The notes under the pieces were generated by a model that searched no databases, was not told the DNA's origin, and was given only the letters and a program-made list of their open reading frames with translations. Made by a program: the position numbers and the translations under genes. Shown in pieces: positions 33,472-45,013 of a DNA stretch of 64,000 bases; the stretch's first letter is position 1, and every line of letters begins with the position of its first letter. The stretch covers positions 2,660,950 through 2,724,949 of the forward strand of contig JABACO010000005.1 of NCBI GenBank assembly GCA_013339895.1, in the 5' to 3' direction. The stretch comes from Ephydatia muelleri (taxonomy: Eukaryota; Porifera; Demospongiae; Spongillida; Spongillidae).

Positions 33472-34161
33472 GTTTCGTGGACATTTAATTCAAGTGACAC
33501 CTTTAGCATTGCACAAGTGATTACAATAAAAAATGACAAATTGCATGTCTGCTTACATACATGTTAAATAGTGAAACGTCAAGAAACAATGTTGGTAGCT
33601 GATAGTTTGAATTAAGGCGTTGTTATATGGTGTACATTAGCCCTAGTGTTGAGTGATGGATAATTATGTACATTTAGGGCTTCAGCAAGGTTAGAGATAG
33701 AATTATTAGTTTGTTCAACAAAGGTCAAATTGTATTTAATAGTGAGTGAGACCTGCATTACTTTTAGGATAACTCCACCATATGAAGTATAAACGGCTTT
33801 TGAGGTTGTTTCAAGGGTTAAACCCTTTCAGTTTCACAAACTAGACCAGATAGTTTTATTAATTGATGCCAAACCAACACATTTGATCATCGCAATCAGT
33901 CGCTCAATTGGCACGGAATGACCCGATACTGCACGAGAATGCACGACACCATCATAGAGTATGTACAGTATAAGTGTTTACATATTTGTACCAGACATTG
34001 CATATAATGGTCACTAATCTATAGCTAGAAGCAAATACACATCTGGTCAGCTGTTGTCACATCTGACCAGCCAATGAACACATATCAGTAATTTAATATA
34101 AGCAGACAATCAACATTGAGTGAAGCCCTAAAACACAAAAACACATGGAACCTACATGTAC
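33472..34161. other. Presumed receptor intron, duplicated inverted at 53.2-53.85 kb
   Basis: No coding block. The order of words (GTGAAACGTCAAGAAAC, GGGTTAAACCCTTTCAG, ATGGTCACTAATC) is found reversed at 53200-53740. Confidence 0.55.
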
Positions 34162-34194
34162 CTGTTGATGGTGGTGATGGTGTAATCACATCAA
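34162..34194 (-). CDS. Receptor short Pro/Thr stalk exon (A1)
   Basis: A 33-bp exon between TTAACAG and GTACAT, phase 1 at both ends, reading VDVITPSPPST. The inverted paralogue at 53137-53178 is three codons longer. Another linker module of the receptor family. Confidence 0.5.
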
Positions 34195-34861
34195 CTGTTA
34201 ACAGAGAACAGCAAAGTGGTCAAGAACATGCATTTATGTACATGTCAAAGAGAAGGTCTCTTTCCCCAAAACTGTTAAGCAGCTCTGGCTAGCTACGGTA
34301 AGCACTGTGTTTTTTAGGAAAGATGCTTGGGGTTGGGGGTGCAGGGTTGGGGGTGCAGGGTCAATCACACCCTTCTCAACTTTCACCCATTTTACAATCT
34401 TTGTGAGGCTGCCTTCGGCACCATACTGAACACAACCCACACCATACTATCCTTGTCTAGTGACATCATGGAAGGTCTCTTTCCCCAGGACTGCTAAGCA
34501 GCTCTGGCTAGCTAGTGACATCATGGATGGCTCCACTCCTTGGAAGGCATTTAAATCTGTGCCTCAATCCAAAGGACTCACATATTGATACTATCAATAC
34601 ACTGCTTATCATCACTTGCCTGAATCAAAGTTATATATATACACGTCTATATGAGAGAGTTACCGCAATAAAGAAAGCAGAACTAACTAAACCATGTGAT
34701 AACATTACAAAAAGCAGCCACTTAGCCTTGAAGACTAAATATCCCTAAAGTAGCTAAACCCATATGAGCAAACACATGAATAAGCTATTATACATTATAA
34801 ATCAACCTGCCTACAAGGACCATATCATGCACGTTTAAAATCTTCAGCACTTAGTACTCAC
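34195..34861. other. Presumed intron between stalk and FN3 exons
   Basis: Contains the GGAAGGTCTCTTTCCCC word twice and matches 52850-53135 in inverse. No coding block. Confidence 0.45.
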
Positions 34862-35128
34862 ATTGTTTTGTCCTAGTAGTTATTGTTGCAGGACTACTGC
34901 TCCCAGCACAGTTGATGGCCACCACTGAGACACTGTAGACTGTGTTATTGGTCAGTCCAGTGAATGTGTACTGTGGTGCTCCAGTGGATAGGATGGGGAC
35001 CAGTGTGTTGACACTGTCATTGATACTGACATTGTAGCGGGTAGCAGTGGGAGCATATGTCCAGGTCACTGTTAGTTGGTCTGAATAGGTGCTGATCAAT
35101 GATGTAATGGTTGGAGCACTTGGAGGAG
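34862..35128 (-). CDS. Receptor fibronectin type III exon (FN3-A)
   Basis: A 267-bp exon between an ATTATCCAG acceptor and a GTGAGT donor, phase 1 on both sides. It encodes one FN3 domain: PSAPTITSLISTYSDQLTV, the core Trp in TVTWT, Tyr in RYNVSIND, and the conserved TFTGLTNNTVYSVSVVAINC. No stop or frameshift. FN3 domains mediate adhesion or ligand binding outside the cell. It is the best-preserved FN3 module, along with FN3-B at 45.0 kb. Confidence 0.85.
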
Positions 35129-35214
35129 CTGGATAATTGAAAGAGATATTATGTTTATCATTAAGTTGTACAGTTGGTAAACACCTGCTCCCTCCCTCCT
35201 CCCCAGACAATCAA
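35129..35214. other. Intron start before LINE-X
   Basis: Short intron sequence 5' of FN3-A; nothing else seen. Confidence 0.3.
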
Positions 35215-35300
35215 GCAAAGAAGTCTAAGATGGAGGATCTTGACATGATTCCTCTGATACCTGCTCTAGCCAGAGCAAGGTTCAGCCGACCATGCAGCTC
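35215..35300 (-). mobile_element. LINE-X end fragment X4a
   Basis: Minus-strand VCFELHGRLNLALARAGIRGI matches the last residues of the LINE-X polyprotein as seen at 27.6 kb (HELYGRLSTCLVRCVATAIL). Confidence 0.45.
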
Positions 35301-35429
35301 AAAGCATACCTTGGATTTATTGGATAGCAATAAGTGGAAAACACTCCTGGGTTTGTTTGTCCCAAACTCCATAAGATTTGACAGAGAGTGGTACACATGA
35401 TCATCACATCTCAGAGCACTTCTGGTCAT

Positions 35430-35844
35430 TGGTTGCATGCTTTCACATCTCAGCACAGCCTTGTCAAGCTGCACCAGCTGTGAACACCCTTTAGATTAAG
35501 TGGTGTATAAAGACAGTCAGGTCTGGAGCAGAAGGCTTCCCATGCTCTTGAAAATACTAGAAGTCATCTGTCTCACTTGATTACTTCTCAGTTCCAGAGC
35601 TCCTCTCTGGCCAACACAGCTAGATTGCTTTCAATCTCGTTTCCACATGCAGCCACATGGATTTAATTCACTCCTTTCCTAAAACTAGGCTTCATCGAGA
35701 TCTGAATGGCCATCAGGTGGTGGCTTGGTATGGACACCTTACATTACCTCATTGGTACTCTTTCTACTTCCAAATGTGCCCTGCACAAGACGTCAGTGCT
35801 CTAGACCCTCTCAGACACCACAGTCCAACGTGCAGTGATGCTGT
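35430..35844 (+). mobile_element. LINE-X fragment X4b, left of Gypsy-2
   Basis: Degraded plus-strand C-terminal LINE-X sequence: HQVVAWYGH for the IKWWLG block at 35713, a zinc-like region, and ALDPLRHHSPTCSDAVV right up to the Gypsy-2 LTR. It resumes at 40183. Confidence 0.55.
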
Positions 35845-36017
35845 TGTAGTGAACTTATGAACTTTCACACCTTGTTCACCATCACGTGCCTCTGAGATCA
35901 TTTCACCTGATATATATAATAGTCTTCCACCACGTGTGTGTTAGTTGTTGAATTGAGTTGTTGTGTAAATATTACTCTCTGTACGTTGATAACTTATAAA
36001 ACCCTCCGGCGTCGACA
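35845..36017 (+). repeat. Gypsy-2 5' LTR
   Basis: TG...CA-ended, 173 bp. ACTTATAAAACC near 35990 is TATA-like. Differs from the 3' LTR mainly by ATA and TTG insertions. Confidence 0.9.
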
Positions 36018-36035
36018 TTGGTGACCCTGACATGA

Positions 36036-36899
36036 ATGGCTTACCACGGAATGACGATGGCTACAAAGAGTTCAGCTACTAGCGACAGTGGAGACGCCGA
36101 CCTTCTCGCTCGACCTCAAACCACTGTGTCTGCTGTCAGCATCAATCTTCCACCCTTCTGGCCAAATGACCCAGAGGTATGGTTTGCTCAGGTAGAAGCA
36201 CAGTTCGCGACCAGAGGTGTCGTAGCGCAGAAGACATGCTTTGACTACGTTATCAGCTCCCTCAACCCTGAGTTTGCCATGGAAGTTCGAGACCTGATTC
36301 TCAACCCACCTGCAGAGATTCCCTACGATTCTCTCAAGATGGAGCTCGTCAAGCGAACCACCGCTTCCGAACAGCGGAAATTGCAACAACTAATTAGTGG
36401 CGAAGAGCTTGGAGACCGGAAGCCAACGCAACTCTTACGTCGGATGCAGCAACTCCTCGGTGACGGACTGAGCGCGTCTTCAGACGCTACTTCCTTCTTC
36501 CGCGAGTTGTTCCTCCAGCGGCTCCCGGCCAACGTCAGGATGGTCCTAGCCTCTACTGACTCTACCATGGAGATATATAAGCTAGCTGACATGGCTGACA
36601 AGGTCATTGAAGTCTCAGCCCCCTCAGTATCTGCCATTAATAGCTCCGCACACTCCTCAGACGTCAAAGAGCTACGTGATGAAGTCCCGCACCTTACAGA
36701 CTTGGTGGCCTCCCTCACCACCGGTCCTTATCACTCTCGAAGACGCAGTACGCCCAGACCCCGTCGTTCTCAGAGTCCTGCCCCGATTGCCGCCTCCCCT
36801 GCTCAAGACTCCCTTTGCTGGTACCATCGCAGGTTCGGGGACAAGGCCAAGAACTGCCAAGACCCTTGCTCTTGGGAAAACTCCCCAGCCGGACGCTAA
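36036..36899 (+). CDS. Gypsy-2 Gag
   Basis: An open 287-codon frame. PFWPNDPEVWFAQVEAQF and LTTGPYHSRR-type regions are Gag hallmarks, and a single knuckle-like CWYHRRFGDKAKNC sits at about residue 262. The Arg/Ser/Pro-rich stretch before it should bind nucleic acid. The Met at 36036 (or the one at 36048) is close to the primer-binding site, as expected. Confidence 0.85.
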   Translation: MAYHGMTMATKSSATSDSGDADLLARPQTTVSAVSINLPPFWPNDPEVWFAQVEAQFATRGVVAQKTCFDYVISSLNPEFAMEVRDLILNPPAEIPYDSLKMELVKRTTASEQRKLQQLISGEELGDRKPTQLLRRMQQLLGDGLSASSDATSFFRELFLQRLPANVRMVLASTDSTMEIYKLADMADKVIEVSAPSVSAINSSAHSSDVKELRDEVPHLTDLVASLTTGPYHSRRRSTPRPRRSQSPAPIAASPAQDSLCWYHRRFGDKAKNCQDPCSWENSPAGR

Positions 36900-37198
36900 T
36901 GGCGACAAGCTCCCCCGGCCCCTCATCCAGTCGCCTCTTTTTTGTAAGTGACTGTACTACGCACACACGATTTTTAGTTGATACAGGCTCGGAAGTCAGT
37001 GTCATTCCTCCCTCTGGTACTGATCGACACGCTTCTGACACGCTGACCCTCACTGCTGTAAACAATACTCCAATTCGCACGTATGGTAAACGCTCCCTCA
37101 CACTCAACCTCGGTCTTAGACGAACACTCCCTTGGATTTTCATCATTGCTGATGTTCGGAAGCCCATCCTCGGTGCAGATTTTCGCACTTTTGGTTGA
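36815..37198 (+). pseudogene. Gypsy-2 protease
   Basis: Overlaps the end of Gag in another frame, as in elements using a frameshift for Pol. RLFFVSD and FLVDTGSEVSVIPPS carry the catalytic Asp (residue 56), and ILGADF marks the flap end. The frame is lost near 37190. Confidence 0.8.
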
Positions 37199-38299
37199 CA
37201 TGCAGAACCACAAGTTGATCGATACACACACACAGCTGTACATCCAGGGCATACTGTCTCATGATCTCTCTCCTAGTCCGTCCATTCGCCCTAAAGACAC
37301 TAGTGACCCATATTCCGCTCTACTTGCTGAGTTCCCTGCACTCATACAGGTCTGCTCCTCAGACACACCTGTACGACATGATGTAACTCACCACATTGAG
37401 ACTACAGGCCCTCCAGTTTTTGCTCGTCCCAGACGATTGGCACCTGATCGACTTTGTGCAGCCAAACAAGAGTTCGAGCACATGCTCCAGCTTGGCATTA
37501 TTCGACCCTCATCAAGTTCCTGGTCCTCACCTCTGCACATGGTGCCTAAGAAGTCTTCTGGTGACTGGCGTCCTTGTGGAGACTACGCGCTCTGAACCAA
37601 TATACAATTTCCGATCGAAACCCAGTGCCTCACATTCATGATTTCACCTTTCTCCTTCAAGGTGCTACCATCTTTTCCAAGCTAGACCTGGTTCATGCCT
37701 ACAACCAAATTCCAGTTGACCCTGCTGACGTCCCAAAGACTGCAGTAACCACACCATTCGGCCTTTTTGAGTTTATCCGTATGCCCTTTGGTCTCAAGAA
37801 TGCTGCACAGACATTTCAGCGCTTTATGGACCAAGTGCTTCGAGGCATTTCATCAGCTTATGCATATATTGATGATGTTCTCATTGCCAGTCACACGCAA
37901 GAACAACATCTCAAGGACTTGCGATTGGTTTTTGAGCGACTCGCTGAACATGGCATACTCATCAACCCTAACAAGTGCCTTTTCGGACGTAGGGAGTTGG
38001 ATTTCCTTGGTCACCACATCAACGAGCAAGGATTCACCCCCCTTTCCGAGAAAGTGCAAGCGATACGTGACTTCCCTCAGCCACAGACCCATCGTCAGTT
38101 GTGCAGATTCATGGGTCTGGTCAACTTCTATCACCGCTTCCTACCCCACGCGGCCACCCTCATGCAACCACTACATACCTTGCTCTCTTCTACTAAGGAA
38201 AAGGTCCAGACACTCACCTGGACTCAAGATGCTCAGGCTGCCTTCCAAGCTACCAAGGAAGCCCTGGCTAAAGCTTCACTCTCCCTATCCCACAGCTGA
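37083..38299 (+). pseudogene. Gypsy-2 reverse transcriptase
   Basis: First frame to 37595: FPALIQVCSS, ARPRRLAPDRL, GIIRPSSSSWSSPLHMVPKK. Second frame from 37590: SKLDLVHAYNQIPV, RMPFGLKNAAQTFQRFMDQV and the catalytic box YIDDVLIAS (residues 98-101), then LGHHINEQG and the connection FMGLVNFYHRF. A one-base loss at about 37588 separates the halves. Confidence 0.88.
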
Positions 38300-38985
38300 C
38301 GCCCCAACGTGCTTGATGACAGATGCCTCTGATACAGCTGTTGGAGCTGTTCTGCAACAGCATGTCAATGGTGTTTGGCGCCCAATCTCCTTCTTTTCAC
38401 GGAAGATGACCTCCACTGAGCAACACTACAGTACCTTTGACAGAGAACTTTTGGCTGTGTACCTCGCAATTAAACACTTCAGGTATTTCCTTGAGGGTAG
38501 ACAATTTCATGTCCTTACTGATCACAAGCCACTCACATTTGCCTTGAACACTAAGCTCGACCGCCACTCACCTCGTCAAGCACGACATCTCGACTATATT
38601 GCTCAATTTACTTCTAATATTCGACATGTTCAGGGACCTGATAATATCGTGGCAGATGCATTATCCAGAATTGAGACAAATGCCTTGTTGTCTGGCCAAC
38701 CTCCAGTAGTGGATTTCGCTGCTATGGCCAAGGCTCAAACAACAGATCACCAGCTAAGGGCACTTCAATCCTCCTCTAACACGGCACTCGTTATGGAAGC
38801 TATTCCATTGACAGATTCTCCAGATCCTCTTTATTGTGATGTTTCCACTGGTTCACAACGGCCATTCGTTCCTTTGTCATGGAGACGCACGGTTTTTCGA
38901 CTCACTCCATTCTTTCTCCCACCCTGGCATCAGGGCCACTCAGAAGCTGATCACAGCCCGATTTGTCTGGCCCGGAATCAATTCC
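38283..38985 (+). pseudogene. Gypsy-2 RNase H
   Basis: LMTDASDTAVGAVLQQ, PISFFSRKMT, FDRELLAVYLAIKHFRYFL and TDHKPLTFAL identify RNase H with its acidic residues. VADALSRIET closes the domain. It is out of frame with RT (break near 38285), and the frame leaves integrase near 38890. Confidence 0.88.
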
Positions 38986-39990
38986 AATGTCCTCCGGTGG
39001 GCCCGATCCTGTGTTCAGTGTCAGCGTGCTAAGATTCAGCGACACACATCAACGCCACTCTCATCATTCCCAAACCCAGATGTTCGTTTCGATGTGGTTC
39101 ACATTGACCTAGTCGGACCTCTACCACCCTCCAAAGGATTCACCTACCTCGTGACATGTGTGGACCGCTTCTCCAGATGGCCTGAAGCCATTCCTCTTTC
39201 TCAGATCACTGCAGATGCAGTTGCACAAGCATTTCTACATGGCTGGATCTCCTGTTTTGGTGTACCTTCAACCATTATCACTGACCGTGGCCGCCAATTT
39301 GAAGCCCGGTTATGGGGTACACTCATGGCATTCATTGGATCCAGACGAGCTCGCACCACAGCATATCATCCACAAACCAATGGCATGGTTGAACGCTTCC
39401 ATCGCCAACTCAAGACTGCTCTTAAAGCGCAACCTCAGCCAGACTCTTGGATGGATGCTCTACCCCTTGTTCTGCTCGGAATTCGCACTGCTGTCAAGGA
39501 GGATCTAGCCTCAACTGCTGCAGAGATGCTGTATGGCACAACTCTTCGCCTTCCGGGAGAATTTTTTACACCCTCTCAACCCAACTCTCTGCCTGACCCC
39601 ATTGATTTTGTGTTGAATCTACGAACACGAATGCAGAGCATTCGCTCAACCCCACCTCGAGCTACTCAACGCAACAACAACATCACTGATGGTCTATCAA
39701 CAGCCACCCATGTCTTCATCAGGCATGACGCCGTTCGCAAACCCCTTCAACCACCATATGATGGACCATACCCAGTTCTCAAGCGCACTGATAAACATTT
39801 CACCGTTGACATCAAGGGTCGCCAAGATACAGTATCTGTCAACCGTCTCAAGCCTGCTCATCTTGACAATGAACCTGCTCACCCCGTCTTACAAACTCCA
39901 CCTATGAGCACTCAAATCCAAGCAAATACTCGGATAACCCGTTCTGGTCGACGTGTCCACTTTCCCCAATATCTGGCTCAACAGATATAG
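38880..39990 (+). pseudogene. Gypsy-2 integrase
   Basis: Zinc region (LHSFSHPGI ... CVQCQRAKI), catalytic core VVHIDLVGPLPPSKGF, TDRGRQFEA and GMVERFHRQLK, and a chromodomain-less end with the GPYPVLKRTDKHFTVDI and VNRLKPAHL blocks. The core from 39000 to 39990 is fully open, the best preserved part of the element. The N-terminal zinc His lies just after the frame break. Confidence 0.88.
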
Positions 39991-40013
39991 TCACACACTA
40001 GGGAGGGGAGTAA

Positions 40014-40182
40014 TGTAGTGAACTTATGAACTTTCACACCTTGTTCACCATCACGTGCCTCTGAGATCCTTTCACCTGATATATATAGTCTTCCACCACG
40101 TGTGTGTTAGTTGTTGAATTGAGTTGTGTGAATATTACTCTCTGTACGTTGATAACTTATAAAACCCTCCGGCGTCGACACT
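40014..40182 (+). repeat. Gypsy-2 3' LTR
   Basis: 169-bp partner of the 5' LTR, immediately preceded by the polypurine tract. Confidence 0.9.
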
Positions 40183-40420
40183 ATCCACAGATATAACCAC
40201 CTGAGGGATATAGTGTTACTGTTGGAGACATGCCATCAAGCTTGCACAGATGCTCGGCTAGAGGCTGGTAGTGGTCATGGCCACACCCTCAGCTGTACAT
40301 GCCAGGCTAACATCCTCGTGATGGTCTGGTTTCATGGCTTGCCTGCTGCCTTTGACCTGACAGTGACCTCAGCACTTAGCCCCGCCCCTACTGGGTGTCA
40401 GGACAGGCTCTGCTGCTGAG
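40183..40420 (+). mobile_element. LINE-X fragment X4c, right of Gypsy-2
   Basis: Continues X4b after the insertion: RDIVLLLETCHQACTDARLE, SGHGHTLSC and HGLPAAFDLTVTSALSPAP, equivalent to the HSHTRPADVLV block and following sequence in other copies. Confidence 0.6.
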
Positions 40421-41036
40421 CTCAGTACACCAATGGTGCCAAATGCTCTGGGCTAACGTGGATATGTGTTGCTTACATGGTACAATCCTATGGAGCTTGG
40501 GGGAAAGGAAGGCACATGACTCATAAACTCATCTGTCATCACATCTGGCTATTTAAACGACAGGCAACAAAGCTAAGGTACTCTCCAGCCTCTATGATCA
40601 CCTCAATCTCACATTAGTGCAGTTGAGTACCAGGGCCCTGTTGACAACTAATCACTGGATGCACAAACACTTGTTTGGCTGTGCCATTATTATGCTTACT
40701 ACGGAGATAGCGGTTCAATTTGAAATGAGTTGCGCTCATTTCAAATATCCTGAATAGTTCTCTGATTGGGATCATGTGCAATAAAATGAACACTGCAAAT
40801 TACAGCGCACATCATCACAAATGAATGCCACTTCAATAGTAATCATAACTTACAAATTCCTTGTCATTTGGTGATAATTAACCATGGTGATTAACAGTCA
40901 ATCTGCTATATTTTAACCCTTTGTAACCCAAAGGAAAAGATTGCTCTACAAGTACAAGCATGTACAAGGATCTTATACAATGCCACGAGATTACTAAAAT
41001 CATATACATGTACCCTATAGTGTAGGAGTAACTAAC
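40421..41036. other. No gene recognised (presumed intron)
   Basis: Nothing supported. Sequence up to the Ig-like exon donor. Confidence 0.35.
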
Positions 41037-41411
41037 CTGCTATGGTTATTTTTCCAATACCAATCAAAGTCCCTGGTGATCCAGAGCTGACATCTCTACA
41101 CTCAATTATCAATCCATTCAAGGACTGGTTTGCTGTTATGTTGAGTGTGGATGATGGACACGCTGAACCAGCCTGACTGGGACTGTTGGTAGCAGCACTG
41201 AGGTATGCCCCACATGTACCACTGGATGATGATGATGAACATGGAGCAGCTTGTGTCAGGGTAATGATGTTAAATTTGTCTGGACACTGATTCAATGTAG
41301 TGAAGTTCCATCGGGTTGCTGCTCCGCCACTAGCACAGGTACATTTGGTAATAGTCCCAGGGCAGAGAGGTTGAGTAATGTTGGAGTCACAGGAGAGGCT
41401 CTGGGCATCAC
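41037..41411 (-). CDS. Receptor Cys-rich Ig-like exon (Ig-A)
   Basis: A 375-bp exon between a TTCAACAG acceptor and a GTTAGT donor, phase 1 at both ends and fully open. It has about ten cysteines: LSCDSN, PLCPGTITKCTCAS, NQCPDK, APCSSS, GTCGAYL, SACPSS, IIECRD, and ends IGIGKITIAG. WNFTTL and SLNGLIIECRD resemble an Ig-type strand pattern. Several Asn-X-Ser/Thr sites (NIT, NFT, NQS) suit an extracellular domain. Family assignment is by pattern only. Its neighbours downstream on the same strand are FN3-A and stalk exons. Confidence 0.7.
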
Positions 41412-42499
41412 CTGTTGAACATGTCAATTCATACATTATTTTCTTAAGAACTCACAATGTCATAGATACATGTTTCTGTCATTTGTACAAAGTTAATTAG
41501 ACAGAAACTAAGCTCCCTCATGTTGTGATTAGATGTACAGCACATGATGGCCACGTAGCGACGTGTATTAATATTAAAGGAAAGAAGTGGGTGGGGCACT
41601 TCAGTCTAAGGATTTTGTGCACATCGACTGTGTAAAGTGATGTTATTGTGGCAATGTGTTTGCAGTTTGCAATGCTAACAAATTATGTGATATAGCAGGT
41701 GTGCTATAATTGGCTTGGGAAGGGAGGGCAAATGCTACAGTAAGTGAAAATCTTTGCACCACATTTTTCCAACACACTTTCACGCATGTGTACCTTTCAT
41801 CAAAAAAGACAGCATAAGAATGGCAGCTGAGATCTGAATGAAGGATAAAATGTTTGTAATTGACGATGATTAATGATATTATAGGTACATACTATTATTG
41901 TATCAAATTATATTTTCTTAATGTAATTGACATCACGCCATATACTGCTACAATTTCAAATCAGAAAAGGATGAGTAGGCTTAAGGTTGTATTGTATGTT
42001 GATGGTTTCATCTTGGAGGGGCAGAAGCAGTCCACTATGCAACAGTACACATTCACTTATGGAAATGCAACACAGCCAAAACTACGTCCAATGTAGCTAG
42101 TACACAGGTACACTATTGGGGCAGTACACATCTAACAAACAAAAATAGAGGTACGTTAAACAAATATACCAATCTAAGAGCAACTTAGGACACAAGGTCT
42201 TTGTCTGACACCCCTTCAGATTTCTTTCAAATTCACATATTTAACAGACGCTATGGTAACTATGTTGTTTGTACAATTTTGCTTTTGGCTCTTGAATAAT
42301 AGTAAGTCAAAGTTGTTGTTTGTATCCGTTTAAAGCAATTTACTCAGTACATACACTGATACCATACATGCTTCAGATACACGGCAATCGCAATGTTTGG
42401 CTTAGAGGAGTCATAGCTACAGTACATGCAAGACTTAGTTGGGCGTGGCCCGCCTAGGGTCGTGATGCCACTTTTACAAACACAATACAGAAGAAACAT

Positions 42500-42690
42500 C
42501 GTAATGCGATCATCTAATGATGAAAACTCACCACGAGTTCCTTCATTATCCTGATTAGCCAGTCGGAGCTTCGATCGGAGTCAACGGGAAAACGGTACAT
42601 ACAACGACCAGATTACGATTTTAGCACATCCTGTCACGGAGCTGGGAGAGTAATCATTAATTACTCGGCCGAGTTCCTCCAGGCCATGCA
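42500..42690 (-). promoter_or_regulatory. Conserved GC-richer block, possible first exon or promoter
   Basis: This stretch is conserved in the 58000-58100 copy (GCCAGTCGGAG, CAACGGGA, GACCAGATTACGAT). On the minus strand it reads LRLANQDNEGT up to a GTGAGT donor in both copies. The ATG present here is lost in the other copy, so a start codon is doubtful. It may be a non-coding first exon or the promoter of the receptor gene. Confidence 0.3.
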
Positions 42691-44049
42691 GGAAGGTGCT
42701 TTGTTAAAGCAGCCATATGTGCTTTGCTCAAATTAAATCTGTAGTAGAGCTGTAAGGGAGTTAAGTAATTTACTGGGTAGTACTAAGCCATGGTCTTCTA
42801 GCAATAATTTCTTTATCACCAAATAAATCTTTGACAATACTGGCATTCAAGCCTAGCCTGCTTGCAGCACTAGTTTTTCTAACCTAGATTATTTGTATTT
42901 AAAGTACATTACACTGGATCCTATATACATGTACTCTGAAATCCATGTACCAGTCATGACAGCATCATGGCATTCAGGTTGACCTGCGATGGAATGTGTG
43001 CTCTCTATGCTGAAGATGATAACATCTGCATCAGGCAGTGTTACTAGCTGGAACTGCCTTGTGTATGTCAACATCTATAGCTAGCAGAGGTGAAATTATG
43101 GCCAACACATTGCAAGTAGAAAATTATGCTATTTGTTGAAAAATGTACACATAGGTTCAATCCCATAAATCATTATTCTTGCAACATGTGATACATAACA
43201 ATTGTTACCACGTAGTGATAAATGCATATGCTACACGGTCATAATTTGTCCACTTTATGCATGTATTTAATTAAATCCACCAACTTGAGTATTTCCAGAG
43301 ATAATATAAAGATAGATTAGCCACCTGGCTAAGTTACACTTGTTAAAACTTATTGTTATAACCATTCACAAACAATTGGATCATGGCAAATTCAAAACCC
43401 AAATGTGCACATGTATGCATACTGTACACCATAAAAATTTTGTTACACTACTAGGCAAAAGAAACAAACAGAAAAACAGTATAACAGTAGATATGACATC
43501 TAATAACATTATTAAAGTGCAAAGCCCTCAGCTGTGGTTGGATGCAAATGTCTGATTTGATGTCTTTCATGCAGGCTAGAAGCACTAGCAGCAAGTGTAT
43601 ATAGTAAATACACAACCCTAGAAAAACTGATAGTGACATGTGTACACACATCACCTGACCCATGAATATACTTGTCATGTTGACAGTGCACCTGGGTGTG
43701 GTTGCAAAATTAATACATTCTGTATCCATGCAGCTCTGTTGTGCCTATGGTACCTGCATAAGCCAGAGGACATAAACAATTTGCACAGCTGGCAAAGGCA
43801 TTAATTAACTTCCCACTGTAATAATGTTTCTTATTATGATTACCCACATAAACAATTTAGAACAGCAGGCTACAGTAAAGCATTAACTATAATGATGATC
43901 TCATCATCTTTGTAAACAGAGTGCACAAAATTTCCGCCCCACTTGTTGCAAACGACATGATCTGTGGTCAAGGCAGTCATCCATTCATATGACATCGACT
44001 ACTCACCTGACTTTGGTGTGGCTCAAGACAACCCTGCCTCCTACCAAAT
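42691..44049. other. No gene; dispersed repeat at 43.66-43.77 kb
   Basis: Contains the dispersed repeat also at 5.94 and 58.44 kb. The minus-strand 61-codon frame at 42889-43074 is unsupported. Confidence 0.4.
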
Positions 44050-44290
44050 GTGAGGGCTATGGAACTCAACAGTGAAAAAGGTGCCTCATCGTGGCTTTCT
44101 GTCCTGCCAATCAGCAATCATGGCTTTGCACTCCACAACTTTCCATGATGCAATGTGTCTCCGCTACAATTGGCAACACCACGCCCACCAAGCCACTGTG
44201 TCTGCAGTGGTTCATGTAACACTGACCATACACTCACCTGGCCAACATCAGTGAGCCACAAGCTAAGGGACTTATAGCTAACCTATTGCT
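44050..44290 (+). mobile_element. LINE-Y fragment 2
   Basis: GFLSCQSAIMALHSTTFHD, MCLRYNWQ and AVVHVTLTIHS match the fragments at 6.24 and 58.92 kb. Shorter at its 3' side than either. Confidence 0.55.
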
Positions 44291-44384
44291 GTCTCAATGT
44301 ACACAACACACATTGCAAGTTATAACTCAAATAATGTGAATATGTTAATTGTTAAACATTTGCTCATACAGTACATGCAAATAA

Positions 44385-44651
44385 TAATGCTATCATCATT
44401 GCTCTATGAAACACATATGCAGTGCTTGTATTCATCTCCATAGCATCTCCTTTCATCTTCTTATTAGTGCCCACCTCATCATAAAGTAGTAGGATCAGCA
44501 AGTGAAATTGGTTTGTGGGACGTTTCTTTGGACCTTTTTGCAATGTAGCAGAGAACATAAGCCACCAACACTCCCATAGAGAAGGACACCACAAAGGGGA
44601 CAGAGACTGACACACCAACAGCTGTACCAACTGCAGCTGTGCACATGTCAA
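44385..44651 (-). pseudogene. Receptor TM and tail exon, copy T3 (frameshifted)
   Basis: The TM part is intact (GTAVGVSVSVPFVVSFSM, then GVLVAYVLCYIAKRSK), but a one-base change near 44490 shifts the tail. In the other frame the tail gives LLYDEVGTNKKMKGDAM and NTSTAYVF. The TxYxxV threonine is Leu here, and the final GSHVS stop region is altered. Acceptor either at 44651 or 44630. It is the TM exon expected after the stalk exon at 44856 and FN3-B. Confidence 0.6.
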
Positions 44652-44855
44652 CTGCCAGGATAGATGGACCTATTGGATAGAATAATTCATATGAATTGTA
44701 CCTCCGTGACATGGCATATGTGTTGTGTCATTTACTCTATATAGAACACACCATGCAATCCCACTACTGTAATTAACTATGAACATCACATGTACAATGA
44801 CCCCACCCCACCCTCATAACCAGTACAGATTATACCAAGCCCCACCCCCACCTAC

Positions 44856-44921
44856 ATGTTGTGGTGGATGGAGTGGGTGTGGTTGTTGATGGTAGTAATG
44901 GTGGAGCAGCTGGTCCATTAC
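44856..44921 (-). CDS. Receptor Ser/Thr/Pro stalk exon (B)
   Basis: A 66-bp phase 1-1 exon with GTAG acceptor and GTAGGT donor: NGPAAPPLLPSTTTPTPSTTT. Lies between FN3-B (45.0 kb) and T3 (44.6 kb) in the expected order. Confidence 0.65.
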
Positions 44922-45013
44922 CTACAAACAACCATTAGTCACACAAGATAACCTCAACAGTCATGGTCTAGCAGTAGTCTAGCACATTTCAGTAAACATG
45001 TGACTTGTTATAC

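Larger units (their letters stand above)
35845..40182 (+). mobile_element. Ty3/Gypsy element 2, nested in LINE-X
   Basis: Complete plus-strand LTR retrotransposon, 4338 bp. LTRs of 173 and 169 bp (TGTAGTGAAC ... GCGTCGACA) differ by several substitutions and small indels. TTGGTGACCCTGACATG follows the 5' LTR and GGGAGGGGAGTAA (polypurine tract) precedes the 3' LTR. The flanks are CTGT and CTAT, a four-base duplication with one change. Frame breaks lie near 37190, 37588, 38285 and 38890, plus the Gag-Pol shift near 36890. The LINE-X reading before and after it is continuous, proving insertion into that older element. Confidence 0.93.
41440..44290. repeat. Segmental duplicate of 56480-59120
   Basis: Ig-A, the intergenic block at 41450-41720, the conserved block at 41960-42170, the GCCAGTCGGAG block at 42530-42620, and the LINE-Y remnant all recur in the same order and orientation at 56.1-59.1 kb. 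The two copies differ by point changes and by insertions (a fold-back in the other copy). Confidence 0.8.

Noticed and set aside
41860..42096. A plus-strand frame conserved in position at 57014
   Set aside because: The duplicate has frame-shifting differences, so DNA similarity here reflects duplication and not coding constraint.
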